A stretch of DNA of 41,550 bases. It comes from Schizochytrium sp. CCTCC M209059. Taxonomy: Eukaryota > Sar > Bigyra > Thraustochytrida > Thraustochytriidae. The notes under the pieces were generated by a model that saw nothing but the letters and a program-made list of their open reading frames with translations, ran no database searches and was not told the origin of the DNA. This document shows, one piece after another, positions 1 to 9,240 of this stretch. Location of the stretch: NCBI GenBank assembly GCA_000818945.1, contig KN805371.1:1505463-1547012 (forward strand), read 5' to 3'. Numbering within the stretch: the stretch's first letter is position 1; each line of letters starts with the position of its first letter. The position numbers and the translations under genes were made by a program.

Positions 1-16
1 ACCGCGGTAGGTGAGT

Positions 17-35
17 GGGTGGGTGGGTGGGTGGG
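17..35 (+). repeat. (GGGT)n tract, G-quadruplex motif
   Basis: Five GGG runs (17-19, 21-23, 25-27, 29-31, 33-35) are separated by single T loops. Single-nucleotide-loop G3 arrays of this form are the most stable class of intramolecular G-quadruplex. Seen directly in the sequence; any biological role is inference. Confidence 0.8.
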
Positions 36-217
36 TGGCGTGCAGGGGGCGAAAGGGGCTCGCGCACAAGGGAGGGCCCCGCGCAAGCTATACCTTGACC
101 TGGGATCGAGCCTCCTTTTGCCCTGCTGCTTTTCACCGCAGGCGTGTCACCACCTCGCGTGTCGTCATAATCAAAAACTAACTGTGAATAATCAAAGGGG
201 TGTGCGAAGTTCAGCTT

Positions 218-283
218 CTGCTCTGCTGCTGCTGCTGCTATTGCTGCTGCTGTTGCTGCTGCTTCTGCTGCTGCTTGCTGTTG
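218..283. repeat. Imperfect CTG trinucleotide repeat
   Basis: Interrupted CTG/TTG/CTT triplets lie about 150 bp beyond the stop codon of the minus-strand gene (CAG-type on that gene's coding strand). It is probably in the 3' UTR or just past it. No reading frame through it looks like a protein. Confidence 0.7.
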
Positions 284-435
284 ACAGTAGCAGATCGCTC
301 AACAGCGTTGTCACCTTGAACGTCTGCCGGTGTACAAAGGACCACATGCATCTCTCGCATTTCACTTTTCTTTCTCCGAAAAAGTCTCCTCCTCCCCCCC
401 CCAAAGAAACCATCAAGACAAGATGTACAAAGACT

Positions 436-494
436 TTAATCAGCATCACTATCACTACTCGCCACGTCGTCAAGCACGCCACTGTGGCTTCCAA

Positions 495-529
<35 letters not shown>

Positions 530-3319
530 TCATTGTCATCACCATATCCGTACGCATGCCTGCTACTCGTCTCGCTCAACTCGTCCTCATCACTTTCCAC
601 ACGATTGCTCCCGCGAGGTGACGTAGCATCAGAATATTCATCGCCATTCGTATCGCGCTGGCCACGGGGCGAACGCACTGCGTGGATCTCAGATCCATCA
701 TCACCGGACTCGTCTTCCTCGTCGTCATCTTCTTCATCGCCTTCTTCGCTGTCTCTATCGTCATCTTCAATACCTGACGAGCGTGGGCTGTTGTACGGAG
801 GCTCGCGCTTGACATCCTCCAATATTTGGCATGCCCTCTCGAAACTCGGAACGCGTGCATCCTCATACTGAAACTCAAGCTGCTGCACAAGTTGCGCTTC
901 TCGTCCGGCATACTTTTGCAAAATAAAATCCAACGTCGCAATCTTCGTAGGGTTCTGCTCCGTATAAAACGCCTCGAGACGCGTGCGCAACTCTTCAAGA
1001 TTGGGTGGACTTGGCTCTGGCGACAAGAGCTCTTCCTCCTCTTCCTCCTCTTCCTCGCTGCTGCCATTGTCGTGGTCACCTTCTCCGTCCTCGTCTTCAT
1101 GCTCTGCCGTACTTTCGCCATCATAGTCGTTGTCATTGGTGTTGATTGCGCTACGTGCCAAAGACGAAAGCGCACCGCTACCACTGTTCGGCTGGGGTGA
1201 CCCCGGGGCATCCTGTGCATGTGTGGCTGCTCGCAAAGAAGCTAGCCAAGCGCCGAGAGTCTGCTCCGAGGCACGCGAAAGCTGAACAAAGAGTGCTTGA
1301 TGAGGAAGAAAGATGGTATGCACATGTTTGTGTCGAGGACGTTCGATAAGCTCTACGTCCGTATCCAAGGACGTCAATGTATAGCTCGCGTCACTGCTGC
1401 GTGCATGATCGTCACGAAAAATCTCCAGACATCCAGTGCCATCTCGCTTTCGCGTCAAGCGGCACCATCGTCGGCGAAAGGACAACTCACTTAAGCGCAG
1501 CTTGCGCCCAGCAATCTCTGGTTGTGGCGGCCACGCGGCGATGCGCAGCCAATCCTGCAAATCGTCCTCGTCTGCACATCCCTCCGCCGCTGCCTGCAAA
1601 AGGCTCTCCCATGAAGGTACTTTGCTCACTTTGGGGAGTTCCTCGAGAATTGATACAGCGGCAGCTTCCTCGAGCGATGCCAACCATTGCGCAAAGCCTG
1701 CGAACGACAATCGCTCTGCGCCTTGCATCGCCGACTTGACCAGAGCCTCCACTGTTGGGAGGACGGTCAGGATCGCGAGGACATCTGCATCAGAGGGAAC
1801 CTTTTGGCCTTCGTACTGTTTCTCAAGCTTTTTCCACAGAGTCTCTTCTCGACCCTGGTACTTTGACTCGATGGCGTCCAGCTTTGTCAGTCTCTCGGGC
1901 GCGTTTGCAAGGTAAAAGGACTCGAGACGCAAGCGCGGTACCAGCTTGTCAAACTGTTCGAGAACATTCTCCCCTTCGAGAGAATCGAGTGCTTGCACGG
2001 CACGTCGCAGCGAAGGTGTGTGCCGCAATACGGAACGCAAGTCGTCAGCACTTGGTCCTTCCGGGTGGTCATGCAGATTATGCAGGTGATACAGCAGCGC
2101 AAGTCGGATGCTTCGCTCTGGAGAACGCAGGGCGCCAAGCGCTCGCTGCAAGTTCTCACTGTACTCTGTTCCTTCCCCAATCAGATCAGCAAGTCTCGCC
2201 AAGAGCAGAGGATTCTGTACATTAGTAGTTTCGTGATCGTCGCCCAGGACGTCCACCAATGTATCATACAGCGTCTCCCCTGCCATTGCGCGCAGAGCCT
2301 CAAGCTCACGTTGTGTAAACAGCCACTTCGAGCTACGATTCGTAAACACCTCAGACGAGCCTGCCGTGCTGGACAGAGGACTCCGGTCTTCCGCATGTCT
2401 GTCCATGCCATTTCCGGTGCGATCTGCGTTTTTAGCGCTCCTCCCTGCTGTTGCAGTCGCTTGCAGACCACGCAAACGCACCAGCTTCCCAGATCCAAGC
2501 TTGCCAACGGCCTTGCTAGCCTTTTTCGCCAGACGCAGTGGTGTACTTTTACGCAGGGCTCCCAAAGATCGGCCCGTGCGTCCACGTTTGGTCAGCTCTT
2601 CGGCAGGGTCCTGCTCCTCCGCATCGCTAACGTCACTTGCATAAGCGTTACCGTCGGCACTTCCCCCATGGTCGGCGTTTTCTGCAGCAATGGCGTCATT
2701 ATCGAACTCAGCGCTATCGCTTTCTTCTTCACTTGGAGGCACTTCAGACATTTCACTTCCTGCTCGACTTCGCCTTCTACGGAGACGAAAGCTTGGTCTT
2801 TTGCGCGCAAAAAAATTACTTGCTCGAGAAGTCCGAGAAGCCTGACTCTCTCCACCAACGGAGGATGCTGCGTCACTCGCGCGCGAAGAGAACGATAATG
2901 ATCTTCGTGGGAGCATGCGAAATGGGTTGGATAAGGAGCGGATGCGCTGAGGTGCCTGGACACTGGTTTCTGAGGCGACGCTGCTGCCATCCGTATCAGT
3001 TTGAGGTCGCCTTGCAACAAATCCTTGCGAAGATGCACGGCGCAATAATTTTCCAAGGCCACGACGCTTTTTGCCACTTTTTTGGCCGGGCGTAGGTGGT
3101 TTCCCTGCGGTGGTGCTCAGCGCATCTGTCAATGCAGCAGCGTCTTCCTCCGAGGTTGCATTTTTCTTTTTGGCGGCGTTCTTGTCATTTGTCTTTTGCT
3201 TTTCCACGTTGCGCGTCGGGGTTTGGGGGACGGGTGCGTTCTCGTCGCTGTCGTCCTCGGCGTCAGTGCCGTCGCGAGCGTTTTTGCCCAAGAGACCCGA
3301 TTCTTCATCGTCTTCGCTA

Positions 3320-3354
<35 letters not shown>

Positions 3355-3468
3355 GTCGCCATGCTGAGGCTCCTTATCTTTGTCCTTGTCCTTTGCTTTG
3401 CTCTTCGCCGGCCCCACCGTCTCGCTTTTCGCGGACCCGAACGAGATCGACCGCAGTCGCGCGAACAT
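436..3468 (-). CDS. Acidic PH-domain protein with two FY/KYxGRE modules
   Basis: Encodes about 1010 residues without introns. I start at the ATG at 3468 (Met-Phe-Ala-Arg; A at -3); the frame is open further upstream to about 3666, but that part looks like untranslated leader. Order: a basic and Ser-rich N-terminus with a poly-Ser run near residues 40-50; a long disordered basic/acidic region; a helical region (about 425-510); module A (about 511-568); a PH-like domain (about 651-749) with the usual beta-strand pattern and a terminal Trp (GAWLASLRAAT); a Glu/Asp tract; module B (about 828-889); and an acidic tail ending in poly-Asp encoded by GTC/ATC repeats. Both modules share R-LE-FY, LD-I--KY-GRE, LE-QYE and VPS. 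PH domains bind phosphoinositides or proteins, so membrane-associated scaffolding is a reasonable guess. I know no gene name for this architecture. Confidence 0.8.
496..543 (-). repeat. Poly-Asp trinucleotide repeat in the 3' end of the CDS
   Basis: About eleven CGT/GTC triplets followed by ATC triplets encode a run of Asp residues near the C-terminus of the PH-domain protein. Being a multiple of three, length changes would not break the frame. Confidence 0.85.
3318..3353 (-). repeat. Poly-Ser GCT repeat inside the CDS
   Basis: About ten GCT triplets on the plus strand read as AGC (Ser) on the coding strand, giving the poly-Ser run near residues 40-50 of the PH-domain protein. It is a pure triplet array and so a likely site of length polymorphism. 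Confidence 0.85.
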
Positions 3469-4534
3469 CTTCGTGCGCCCACGATCTCGGGCTAGCAGAA
3501 TAAAGCTTTTGATCAGCGCTTGGCTTGCTCGCGGACTCCCTTTGGGACTGATTGACTCACTGAGACGGCATGCCATTGCCGGTAAGACACACCACATTGC
3601 ATTGCATTGCAGAAAAAGACCGTTGAATTCAAGTATATACTTGAATATTGAGCTTCGGTTTTTCAAAGCTTGATGATCGATCTTGCCTTGAGACCCTTGT
3701 AGGTAAGCCTTGTAAGCCCTGGAAGCGTTGAGCTGAAATTAATTTTCTTGGTCTCGCTCTGTCTTGCCGACCCTCGGTAACAAAGTAAACACAATCATGA
3801 CTTTGGTTCGCGACATAAGGAAGAGGTCAAGGGATTTTTTTCCAAAGCGATCGCATTGCAAAATTTTTCTAGTCTCGCGTATGACCCGACATGAGGTGAC
3901 GTACGTGACAGCACCCCGCTCTTGCACTTCGCTCTCGCGCTCTCGATTCCCTCCGCCCCCGCCCCCGGGAGCGCACGTTCATGCTCGCAAGTACGATGTG
4001 GTGGTAAGCGCAAGCTTGTCTTGCGAGCAATCAACTTCCCCCGTCAGCAAATCATTGTGAAAAGCTCGCTCTTGCTCTTACTCTTGCTGTTGTTGATGCT
4101 GTTGCTCTTGCTCTTGCTCTAACTCTTGCTCTTGCTCCTGGTCTTGCTCTTGCTCTTGCTCTTGCTCTTGCTCTTGCTCTTGCTCTTGCTCTTGCTCATA
4201 CACGTCGTTCACAATGCGCTCTCAGATTTTCTTTTGCGCTCCCAAATCAGATTTCCTTTTGCGCTCTCAAAATGAAGGGCTCCATCGAGAGAAAATCACA
4301 CCATCAAGATGATGCACGACCTGCTCTCTAATATCGCACTCAAGAGAGAGCGCAGTGCCCGATGCGGGAACAAGGACACGTATCGGTCGTGTCACGCGCG
4401 CAGCAAGACCGGCAAGTCCTTTCGAGATCCCGGCCTGACCGACGGAGAGAACCAAGCTTCTGCTTTTGATGGCAAAAACCGGACTCCTGCCGTGCAAGCA
4501 GATCCCTATCGCCAGGACCACCAGGGAGCCAAGC
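3469..4534. promoter_or_regulatory. Divergent intergenic region between PH-domain gene and SNF2 gene
   Basis: About 1.07 kb separates two start codons pointing away from each other, so it should contain both promoters and leaders. It holds a CTCTTG hexanucleotide array (4062-4198) and, at about 4211-4276, imperfect copies of a TTTTGCGCTC-containing unit just before the SNF2 leader. No TATA box is convincing by eye. Confidence 0.5.
4062..4198. repeat. Imperfect CTCTTG hexanucleotide array
   Basis: Around 20 units of GCTCTT/CTCTTG run over about 135 bp. The last eight or so units (about 4145-4195) are perfect and the earlier ones are degenerate (TTGTTG, CTAACT, CTGGTC). It is a pyrimidine-rich strand upstream of the SNF2 gene. 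Confidence 0.85.
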
Positions 4535-7500
4535 ATGGCCGCTGCGCCGGCCGCAACGACGGGGGCATGCGCAGAGGTGCAGGTGGAAGCGCGCGTAGCG
4601 CTGGCGTCGCACGAGGCCATAGCGGCAGCCCGAGCCGAGGTATCGGCGCATCTGCGATGGGAGAGTTATGACACGACGACAGGACGGCTCTCGTGCGAAC
4701 TCGGTGAGAGCGAGACCACCTGCGACGACGCCGCGCCCTGGGACCTCGTCGAGGCGCTCGCGCGTCTGACGAGGGACGACCAAGTCGAACTGCACGTCGA
4801 GGCGCGTATCACGGACGTCAAAGCCAACGACGACAACAAAGCTCAAGCCGACGTTGTAGCCAGCGGCGATTCAACGACGTCGACCTCCTCCTCCTCCTCC
4901 TCCTCCTCCTCGTCGTCGTCGTCGTCGTCGTCTTCGGCTGTGGCGCTTCAGCGTGTAGATGTTGACAATGAGAAAAACAAGGCGTCGTGTAGAGTGCGGT
5001 TTGCGCTGCGCGTCTCCGCAAGCATCGAGGCCGGCCAGAGACTCGACGGACCATCCAGCCAGGCACTTGCCACCGTGTCGATGCGGGCCACGCCAGAGGT
5101 GGGTCGACTCATGCCAATCGAGAGCTTTGACATTCGTACGCAAAAGCTGGCTGGCGATGGGCACGGCCTTGACGAAGATGCCTTTCGCCTGGCATCGCTG
5201 TACCGCGAGAGTCACTTGCTGACGACCGGACGCAAGATTGGCGAAGGCGGTCTCGGTTCGCTCGACTCATTGTCACGAACGAAGCAAGGTGAGCGGGTCG
5301 TGCAACCCCTTGCCAATGCCAGCCAGCGTGCGGCGCAAGCGCTCATGCGAATCGAGTATGACGTCCAGGAACACTTTCTCAAAGCGGACGATGTCTCGAA
5401 AAAAGGAGGCCGGACGCATTTGTTTCGACTCACACAGTACCAGCTCGAGCTTGTGGCCAGCTTTCTCGACGTTTCGAGCGTGCGCAATTTGCGGCGTTGC
5501 TGCCAGTACCTTCGTTTCGCGTACTGCACACAAATTCCGGGTCTTCGTGTACCACTTTACTCGCATCAAAAACATGCGCTGCGGTGGATGGATCGTCAGG
5601 AGACGCGTGGGCGTCGGCGCGGCGAGCTCGAGGCTGTTGGTGTGCGTGCCGCAGCTGTTGCGTCCCTTCCAGAACCCGTGCGTCGTCTCTGCGAGTATCC
5701 TGATCTCCGTTGGGTTCACCCGGGACTTGCAGTGAGCTCGCAAAAGACTGAGAAAACGTCGGTGCCGTTGGTTGTGCACAGACGCTCTGGGCGCGTGATG
5801 GAATTTTGTGCGCCATCCCGTCCGCCTACGGCCCCTCCTCTCATGGGCGGCATGCTCTGCGATGAGCCAGGCCTAGGCAAGACGGTGACCATGCTTGCGC
5901 TCATCCTCCGTACTGCAGGTCTCGAACCCCCCGCGCTTCCGACAGGTGCGGATAATCAGGATCAAGCTCTCATTGCAGCCATGGAAATGGAGCAAGTGTG
6001 GACGCGGATCGATTTAGCCTCTAAACGGCATCTCGCTCGTGAGTTGCTCGCCGCGCTGACTAGCGTTGCAAAAGGCGAGACTGTCTCGTCTTTGCCGTCC
6101 GTGTTTAGACATGCCTGCGACCTTTCGACACGGGCCCTGGCATCGCAGAGTGTTTTACTCATACAGTCTTCGACCTTTGGTGAGCTCTTGCAAACATTTC
6201 GCGACAACGTTGCGCGCGTGCGCAACTGGTTTCCGCGCATTGATACGGATGCGCGTTGCAGTGCTTGGCAGTCTGTTGAAGCCGCCCTCTGTGATGCGCT
6301 ACATGCCACCGTGGTGGCCATGCAGGAGCGCTACAGCGGTGATGGTCGTGCTCAGCGACACTGTCGTGGCCGCAATGCGCAAGAGGCCATCAAACATGCA
6401 TCGGCTCCAGAATGCCTTGTGCCTTCGAGCACAACACTTGTCGTGGTGCCAAAGACGCTCTTGCAGCACTGGCGCGCCCAGGTGGCCTTGCACGTCGACC
6501 CGGCATTCTTAGTACGCGATTCATGTGCACGAACGACTGGCGTCAAAGTGGATTTAGACTCGCTCTTCTTCTTTGACGATGATACCTCGCGAGAGCTTCC
6601 TCCTCCGCAAGTTCTCGCCCGTTACGTGGCCGTGTTCACCACGGTGCCGCGCCTCACGCGAGAAGAAAAGGACGAAGCCTGGAAGAGCTCGCTGTGCAAG
6701 GTACTTTGGTTACGAATTGTGGTAGATGAGGGTCACGCGCTAGGAAGTTGCACGCAGACAATGTATGGATCGTTCCTCGGACGTGTCAAGGCGCAACGGC
6801 GCTGGGTCATGACAGGAACGCCAGCCAAGGAGACCTCATTGGGGGATGGCCTGCGTACGATTCTCGGAACCTTGAGGTTTCTCAAGGTCTCACCCTACGG
6901 GCGAGCTGGTGGGGCCAGTGAGTGGTCGAGTCTTATTGCACGGGCGATGGAGCGGCGCATGGGCGTTGGCGTTGCGCAGCTCGTGGCAGTTCTCTCGGAT
7001 ATTATGATGCGGCACACCAAGGTCGATGTAGCAGAGCTTCCTCCCCTCGTTTTACGCAGCGTGGCTGTGGAGCTCACGAACGAGGAGCGTGAGAGCTACA
7101 ATGCCATCGTAGCCTTTGGACGCTCAAACATTGCGCTTACTTCTGCGGGCCGCGCAGCATATGATATTTCGCTTCTCAATCCTGCGAATCAGCGCATGGC
7201 TCGACAACTTGTGGAGAATCTTCGATTGAGCTGTTCCGGAGGCGGAAGCATGGGGGCCACATTGACGCGGCAGAGCTGGATGGAGACGCGGATACTTTTA
7301 GAGGAGCGGCACGGTGCCTCGCCGGCGCAGATCCGTGAGGCAAACGAATTTACAATACGTGTCTCGCGTGGTGAGATGACAGCATGTCAAGCCCCCGGGT
7401 GCTCGCACGTGTATCGCATCGTGCTCATGACTCCGTGCGTACACTACATGTGTGTCGAATGTTTCGAGCGCGAGTGCGTCAAGCCAGACCGATATGCATG

Positions 7501-8689
7501 TCTGAACTGCGGTCAGGCCTTTAGCGTGAACCAGTTTGCGGCCTTGCAGCCGGGCTTTGAGCTTTACTGGCGAAAGGACCCGGCCGGGATTTTAGCCCGC
7601 GCTTCGAGCAAGGCGCAGTACATTGTGCGCATGGTCGCGCAACTACGCCAGGAAATGGGTCGCACATTCAAATGTATCCTGTACAGCCAATTTCAGCAAG
7701 TGCGCAACCTTTTGGGTCATGAGCTCATCATCTCGTTTGGTTCCGACGCTGTGTGCGAGTATGCGGACGCTGGTCGGCACCGCGACACAGAGCTACGAAA
7801 GTTTACGCATAGTGAAGGCCACCTTTGGGAGTGCGCGCTTTGCGGACACGAGAACGACGCTATTTGGCCCCGATGTCAGCAGCACTTTTTGACCTTGGTC
7901 AACGAAAATGACGAAAGCGACGTAGAGGAGAACGTGGCCCAGACCTCTTTGTCCGAGTGGTTCATTGGCAAGGAGTGGACGCTTCTGGAGCGCGTCCGAG
8001 ATTTGTGGCGACCGTCAGGACAGCCTTTTGCCACGCCGCAACCACGCACGCGGATGGTGACCAAGGACACGCGTTGCGCTGGTAGGGCGAAACAGAGTCA
8101 TTGGCGGGTGCGCTCTGATCTGAATTGCTCTATTCTCTTGCTTTCGCGGGATGGCAGCGTTGGTCTTGACTTGAGTATGGCAACGCACATTTTTCTCGTG
8201 GACAAGATTTGGGACAACGCCGTCATGGATCAGGTCGTTTCCCGTGCGTGGCGTCTGGGCACCCGGGCGCCGCAAATTGTTGTGGAAGAGCTCTTCAGCA
8301 AGGGGACTGTGGAAGAGCTCATGTATGATTGGAGAGGTGATGGTGCCAGAGCTCTCGAGGCCGCGAGCGCCGAGGCCGAAGCATTCCTGGAAGCGACAGG
8401 TGCCAGCACTTTGAGCAAGTCGAAGAGCAAGTCGAAGAAGAAAATGACCAAGGCCGGCAGGGCGTCGGCGGCCATGGCCAAGGATCAGAGCAAGCTTCGT
8501 TTTTTGCTTGAGAACATGCGCGTTCTCGACGCTCCATCGGCGGATGTGGATAAAAGTAGAGGTCTTGCAAGTGGAGATACGGTCAAAGGCCAAGAGAGTC
8601 TGGCCACAGACATGGCAGAGAAGAGCGACGAACAGGACAATGGCCCTGCACCAAAGCGTCGTCGTGTGCGCTTTGCCGAAGCAGACTGA
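4535..8689 (+). CDS. F-box/RING SNF2-family ATPase (Rad5/Rad16-like)
   Basis: About 1384 residues in one exon. ATG at 4535 has a good context (A at -3, G at +4); another in-frame ATG lies at 4469. Domains: poly-Ser run (about 115-135); an F-box-like helix set (about 295-330, LTQYQLELVASFLDVSSVRN); SNF2 lobe 1 with Walker A DEPGLGKT (about 443-450), a DEGH box (about 731) and TGTP; a RING finger between the lobes (about 951-995, Cys/His pattern CxxxxC...CxHxxCxxC...CxxC); a RanBP2-like zinc finger with the last Cys replaced by His (about 1098); and lobe 2 with DGSVGLDLS and the SRAWRLG arginine motif. The tail has basic NLS-like stretches (KSKSKSKKK, PKRRRVR). A RING between the lobes is the Rad5/Rad16/SHPRH hallmark; a preceding F-box recalls plant F-box SNF2 proteins. 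Expected role: nuclear ATP-dependent remodelling or repair coupled to ubiquitination. Confidence 0.9.
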   Translation: MAAAPAATTGACAEVQVEARVALASHEAIAAARAEVSAHLRWESYDTTTGRLSCELGESETTCDDAAPWDLVEALARLTRDDQVELHVEARITDVKANDDNKAQADVVASGDSTTSTSSSSSSSSSSSSSSSSSAVALQRVDVDNEKNKASCRVRFALRVSASIEAGQRLDGPSSQALATVSMRATPEVGRLMPIESFDIRTQKLAGDGHGLDEDAFRLASLYRESHLLTTGRKIGEGGLGSLDSLSRTKQGERVVQPLANASQRAAQALMRIEYDVQEHFLKADDVSKKGGRTHLFRLTQYQLELVASFLDVSSVRNLRRCCQYLRFAYCTQIPGLRVPLYSHQKHALRWMDRQETRGRRRGELEAVGVRAAAVASLPEPVRRLCEYPDLRWVHPGLAVSSQKTEKTSVPLVVHRRSGRVMEFCAPSRPPTAPPLMGGMLCDEPGLGKTVTMLALILRTAGLEPPALPTGADNQDQALIAAMEMEQVWTRIDLASKRHLARELLAALTSVAKGETVSSLPSVFRHACDLSTRALASQSVLLIQSSTFGELLQTFRDNVARVRNWFPRIDTDARCSAWQSVEAALCDALHATVVAMQERYSGDGRAQRHCRGRNAQEAIKHASAPECLVPSSTTLVVVPKTLLQHWRAQVALHVDPAFLVRDSCARTTGVKVDLDSLFFFDDDTSRELPPPQVLARYVAVFTTVPRLTREEKDEAWKSSLCKVLWLRIVVDEGHALGSCTQTMYGSFLGRVKAQRRWVMTGTPAKETSLGDGLRTILGTLRFLKVSPYGRAGGASEWSSLIARAMERRMGVGVAQLVAVLSDIMMRHTKVDVAELPPLVLRSVAVELTNEERESYNAIVAFGRSNIALTSAGRAAYDISLLNPANQRMARQLVENLRLSCSGGGSMGATLTRQSWMETRILLEERHGASPAQIREANEFTIRVSRGEMTACQAPGCSHVYRIVLMTPCVHYMCVECFERECVKPDRYACLNCGQAFSVNQFAALQPGFELYWRKDPAGILARASSKAQYIVRMVAQLRQEMGRTFKCILYSQFQQVRNLLGHELIISFGSDAVCEYADAGRHRDTELRKFTHSEGHLWECALCGHENDAIWPRCQQHFLTLVNENDESDVEENVAQTSLSEWFIGKEWTLLERVRDLWRPSGQPFATPQPRTRMVTKDTRCAGRAKQSHWRVRSDLNCSILLLSRDGSVGLDLSMATHIFLVDKIWDNAVMDQVVSRAWRLGTRAPQIVVEELFSKGTVEELMYDWRGDGARALEAASAEAEAFLEATGASTLSKSKSKSKKKMTKAGRASAAMAKDQSKLRFLLENMRVLDAPSADVDKSRGLASGDTVKGQESLATDMAEKSDEQDNGPAPKRRRVRFAEAD
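4883..4935 (+). repeat. Poly-Ser TCC/TCG repeat inside the SNF2 CDS
   Basis: A TCC array turns into a TCG array, both Ser codons in frame, encoding about 17 Ser. The switch between synonymous triplet repeats suggests two separate expansions or selection for Ser. Confidence 0.85.
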
Positions 8690-9240
8690 TAGGAATGATG
8701 TAAATTAATTAGAAGAGAAAGTCACTTTAGGCCTACTAGGAACTTGGAAAAGGGGTGGTGCAAAGAGAAACGAAAGCTCAACAGAAAGAGATTCTCAATA
8801 GGCGCGAGCAATAGGCGCGAGCGATAGTCGCGAGCTTCTTTGTCGCTCTTCGAGAATGTGCTATTTCTGTGGCGCATGTTATTTCTGGTTTCACACGTTG
8901 ATTGATCTTCGGCATGCGCGTGCACGTTAATATCAAAATCCTAATTTTTATTTTTTTTTGCTTGAGAATTCATTTTTCCTTCTGCGCATCCTAAAAAGGT
9001 GGGTCAAGCAAGAGCAAGAAAGCGAGCAGGTGAGCAAAGCTCACGCTGGTGCCGCCCCACGCGTCGGCAGACCGTGAGCCGGGCGCTGACGCAGCTAGCT
9101 ATCCGGTCAGCCATAAGAGCGTAACGCGCACGGCGCGATCGTCCGCTTCGCTCGTTACCAAAGGCCTTCCTTGGCAGCCTTGACAAACGTTAGCGACGTG
9201 CTCGCCCTGGCTGGCCAACGCCAACGTCGACGCCAACGAG
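8690..9240. other. Intergenic region between SNF2 and GT61 genes
   Basis: No gene seen. It contains the SNF2 3' flank with TAGGCCTA at 8728-8735, a three-unit 13-bp tandem repeat, a T-rich run near 8945-8960, and the promoter/leader of the downstream glycosyltransferase. Confidence 0.55.
8797..8835 (+). repeat. 13-bp tandem repeat, 3 units
   Basis: Units at 8797-8809 and 8810-8822 are identical (AATAGGCGCGAGC); the third at 8823-8835 differs at two positions. Located in the 3' flank of the SNF2 gene. Confidence 0.9.

Larger units (their letters stand above)
1..435. other. Intergenic / 3' flank, no gene seen
   Basis: No credible coding region. It holds a G-rich GGGT array at the left end, an imperfect CTG/GCT repeat near 218-283, a C-rich run near 394-402, and the presumed 3' untranslated region of the minus-strand gene that stops at 436. 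Reading frames here are created by the repeats and show no domain. Confidence 0.6.

Noticed and set aside
3469..3666. N-terminal 66-residue extension of the PH-domain protein
   Set aside because: It is hydrophobic/Cys-rich and unlike the rest; the ATG at 3468 has better context. It cannot be excluded without transcript data.
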